The position numbers were made by a program, and so were the translations under genes. The notes beneath the pieces are model-generated. The model made no database searches. It saw only the letters and a list, made by a program, of their open reading frames with translations, and was not told where the DNA came from. From assembly GCA_017551645.1 (NCBI GenBank), contig JAFZLE010000277.1:1-6518 (forward strand): a stretch of DNA of 6,518 nt, given 5' to 3'. This document shows, piece after piece, positions 5,173 to 6,518 of this stretch. Position 1 is the first letter of the stretch. Every line of letters begins with the position of its first letter. The stretch comes from Clostridia bacterium (GTDB lineage: Bacteria; Bacillota; Clostridia; Christensenellales; Aristaeellaceae).

Positions 5173-5250
5173 AAAGCGTTCTTCAAAGTACGGCTGGCCA
5201 GATTTGATCAGACTGATACGGATGAGCAAAAAAACTCAAGCCGGACTTGA
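4999..5250 (+). CDS. 83-residue repeat-unit-2 protein of unknown function (downstream part of the interrupted gene)
   Basis: This is the intact second unit, beginning at the internal Met of the FELFMRNPYYR motif. It contains MRNPYYRNMYKNAPT, WGDPTYVYDENEDTHLS and YLAQF, then a unique basic and polar tail (about residues 55-83) ending in KNSSRT. No good Shine-Dalgarno sequence precedes ATG 4999 (only a weak GAG about 6 nt upstream), so independent initiation looks poor. This ATG is more likely an internal codon of the 4789-5250 frame, and expression would need readthrough or re-initiation. I do not recognise a known domain. Confidence 0.5.
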   Translation: MRNPYYRNMYKNAPTEKLRRYFRRAWGDPTYVYDENEDTHLSKPEVEYLAQFAVGGMLKAFFKVRLARFDQTDTDEQKNSSRT

Positions 5251-5301
5251 AAAAGAAATTGAAAATTCAAACCCCGGATGTTAGAATAGGCACGAAGGAT
5301 A

Positions 5302-5310
5302 TGCTACAAT
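5302..5310 (+). promoter_or_regulatory. Probable extended -10 promoter of the XRE-HD gene
   Basis: TGC-TACAAT is an extended -10 element about 27 nt before the ATG at 5337. The -35 region is weak (TTAGAA at 5281-5286, 18 nt away). Its presence in the 86-nt gap after the repeat gene suggests that the XRE-HD gene starts its own transcript. As an XRE-type protein it may bind here itself, but I see no clear inverted repeat. Confidence 0.5.
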
Positions 5311-5336
5311 GACACCGTAAGAAGGAGGTGGCGGTA

Positions 5337-6155
5337 ATGAGTCTGGGAAGCAACATTACTGAAGCGAGGAAACTGCGCGGGCTCACGCAGGAGAATCTGG
5401 CTGAACTTGTGGGCGTGAGCTTTCAGGCTGTAAGCAGCTGGGAAAGGGACGAGAACCTGCCCGACACCGCGCGGCTCAAATCATTGGCGGAAGCGCTCAA
5501 CACGTCGCTTGACGCGCTGTTTGACGAGGGCAAGCGCGAATGGACGCTGAAAGCGCCGCATTCAGACCCGGAGCATATGTACACCTACATCAAGGCGAAA
5601 GCCCAGAGCGAAAAGCTGGAACAGACGCTTAAAGCCCTGCCGCTGATACGCGAGAAGCACAAGGGCCAATTCCGCAAAGGTATGGTCGACCGGGCGCCGT
5701 ACATCACCCATCCGCTGACGCTGGCGTGCCACGCGCTGGCCATGGGCATAGTTGACGACGACGTGATCGCAGCGCTGCTGCTGCATGACGTGATAGAGGA
5801 TACCGACACCAAGCCCGAGGAGCTGCCCGTGAACGAGCGGGTGCGCAAAGCAGTGTGCCTTGTATCCTACAACACGTATGAGGGTGACAAGGAGACGATC
5901 AAACCAAAGTACTACGAGAAAATCAAGGAGAACCCGCTGGCATCGCTGGTCAAGTGCATCGACCGCTGCAACAATCTGTCCTGCATGGCTGACGGATTCG
6001 CCCGCGGGAAGATGGCGACGTATGTGGTCCAGACCGAGAGATACGTACTGCCGCTGCTGGATGTGGTAAAGGCGGTGCCCGAGTGGAACAATGCGGCGTG
6101 GCTGCTAAGTTATCAAATAACCTCGCTGCTGGAGGCGTTCAAGAGACTGCTGTGA
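5337..6155 (+). CDS. XRE-type HTH fused to RelA/SpoT-like HD (alarmone hydrolase) domain
   Basis: A 272-residue two-domain protein. Residues 4-63 are a Cro/CI (XRE) helix-turn-helix (ITEARKLRGLTQENLAELVGVS, then SFQAVSSWERDENLPD), so it should bind DNA. Residues about 104-215 match the (p)ppGpp hydrolase domain of Rel/SpoT and Mesh1-like small alarmone hydrolases: HKGQFRK (108-114), PYITHP with His125, LLHDVIEDTD with His150-Asp151 and Glu154-Asp155, and KCIDRCNNLS with Asp209. Those are the four metal ligands plus the catalytic ED pair. No synthetase domain is present. The expected reaction is removal of the 3'-pyrophosphate of ppGpp; another nucleotide substrate is possible. Start: GTG 5328 lies within the AGGAGG (5323-5328), so ATG 5337, 8 nt downstream, is preferred. 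The gene is followed 30 nt later by an unknown gene, probably an operon. In the usual 'KLADRLHNM' motif, His is replaced by Asn212. Confidence 0.85.
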   Translation: MSLGSNITEARKLRGLTQENLAELVGVSFQAVSSWERDENLPDTARLKSLAEALNTSLDALFDEGKREWTLKAPHSDPEHMYTYIKAKAQSEKLEQTLKALPLIREKHKGQFRKGMVDRAPYITHPLTLACHALAMGIVDDDVIAALLLHDVIEDTDTKPEELPVNERVRKAVCLVSYNTYEGDKETIKPKYYEKIKENPLASLVKCIDRCNNLSCMADGFARGKMATYVVQTERYVLPLLDVVKAVPEWNNAAWLLSYQITSLLEAFKRLL

Positions 6156-6185
6156 CAGGATCGACAACGAAGGGAGGCTGGATCT

Positions 6186-6518
6186 ATGTATGCTATGTAC
6201 ATCGGAATCTTTAATGACGGTGCCAAGGATAATCTGGATGATTATTACGACCGGCCTTTTGATCTGTTTAAAAGGTACTATGAACTGACGAGCCTGTACC
6301 GGACTCCCGGGGAATGGCAGCCGCTGCTTGGCGAATCGACACAAATGGATTGGGGGAGCTTTCTGTACGTATGCTCCCGCGAAACGGTCCGGCAGCTGTT
6401 CAAGCTCAGGAAGACGGGCATCGCTCCGGTCTTTGATGACAGGATCGGCGCGACCCGTTCCTCGTCCACGCTGTCCAAAGCGGAATGGTACGGTATAATG
6501 GAAGTTGAACTCTACTGA
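6186..6518 (+). CDS. Unknown 110-residue protein downstream of the XRE-HD gene
   Basis: The frame is complete, ending at the TGA on the last three bases of the window. AGGGAGG (6171-6177) lies 8 nt before ATG 6186; the ATG at 6195 is an alternative. I do not recognise the family. The protein is soluble, rich in aromatic residues and acidic in its first half (YYDRPFDLFKRYY, DWGSFLYVCSRETV), with a C-terminal segment ending in YGIMEVELY that looks like a beta strand. There is no signal peptide, membrane helix or nucleotidyltransferase signature, so it is not a recognisable alarmone synthetase. The 30-nt gap after the XRE-HD gene and the lack of a terminator between them suggest co-transcription, so a partner of that protein is possible but unproven. 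Confidence 0.75.
   Translation: MYAMYIGIFNDGAKDNLDDYYDRPFDLFKRYYELTSLYRTPGEWQPLLGESTQMDWGSFLYVCSRETVRQLFKLRKTGIAPVFDDRIGATRSSSTLSKAEWYGIMEVELY

Larger units (their letters stand above)
4789..5250 (+). pseudogene. Two-unit tandem-repeat gene of the NPY-AP family, interrupted by an in-frame TAA
   Basis: From ATG 4789 one frame runs to the TGA at 5248-5250 with a single interruption, the TAA at 4915-4917. Without it the product would be 153 residues: MRNQ, two 62-residue repeats, and a tail ending in KNSSRT. By eye about 40 of 62 positions agree between the repeats, including FELFMRNPYYR, APT, WGDPTYV, DTHLS and QF. The TAA occupies the position of a GAA (Glu) codon in unit 2 (D-stop-N against D-E-N), so a single G-to-T change explains it. 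AAGGGAGG (4772-4779) and AAAGG provide initiation before ATG 4789. The frame after the stop is still open and related in sequence, so the mutation is recent, or readthrough or re-initiation occurs. The function is unknown. Confidence 0.7.

Noticed and set aside
5328..5336. GTG start for the XRE-HD gene
   Set aside because: This GTG overlaps the AGGAGG itself. ATG 5337 has ideal spacing and gives the usual short N-terminus of an XRE domain.

Overview
The window looks like chromosomal DNA from a high-GC member of the Clostridia or a related Firmicute. The support is strong AGGAGG-type ribosome binding sites, TTGACA/TATAAT-like promoters, intrinsic terminators, a Clostridia-style Amidase_3 protein, a double zinc-ribbon protein and a SAM-clan riboswitch with an attenuator terminator. 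No 16S or other species marker is present, so the assignment is an inference.

Layout. Positions 1-615 are the 3' part of a zinc-dependent N-acetylmuramoyl-L-alanine amidase. A hairpin at 650-676 with T-tracts on both strands separates it from a convergent minus-strand gene (689-976) for a small protein with four CxxC pairs. That gene has an unusually long leader of about 250 nt. A good sigma-70-type promoter (1260-1232, minus strand) starts a transcript whose first ~220 nt (1225-1007) can fold into a closed multi-helix structure, so this is a candidate structured non-coding RNA or cis-regulator. A second promoter on the plus strand (1311-1338) lies so close to the next ATG (1346) that the mRNA appears leaderless. 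It drives a two-gene operon: a serine beta-lactamase-fold hydrolase resembling the MurNAc-L-alanine amidase AmiE (1346-2392) and a 589-residue double-SIS protein related to MurNAc-6-phosphate etherase MurQ and the glucokinase regulatory protein GKRP (2405-4174). With the upstream amidase this is a cell-wall turnover and recycling neighbourhood, although the MurQ-like protein has lost one of the two catalytic glutamates.

After 4174 the character changes to lower-GC accessory DNA. A SAM-I-clan riboswitch (4256-4345) and an intrinsic terminator with a GNRA-type loop (4355-4385) are followed by a second hairpin holding a strong ribosome binding site. That site leads only to a two-codon ORF (ATG TTA TAG, 4425-4433). 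Next come small unknown genes of one family sharing an F-x-x-NPY(W/Y)-x(3)-Y-x-x-AP pattern: a 105-residue protein (4488-4805) and a tandem-repeat gene (4789-5250). In the latter, the first 186-bp unit carries an in-frame TAA exactly where the second unit has a GAA glutamate codon.

The window ends with a separately promoted pair. The first (5337-6155) is a 272-residue fusion of an XRE-type DNA-binding domain to a RelA/SpoT-type HD (alarmone hydrolase-like) domain. The second (6186-6518) is an unrecognised 110-residue protein. The most notable points are the structured leader RNA, the riboswitch with no recognisable methionine/SAM gene behind it, the stop-interrupted tandem repeat, and the DNA-binding/alarmone-hydrolase fusion.
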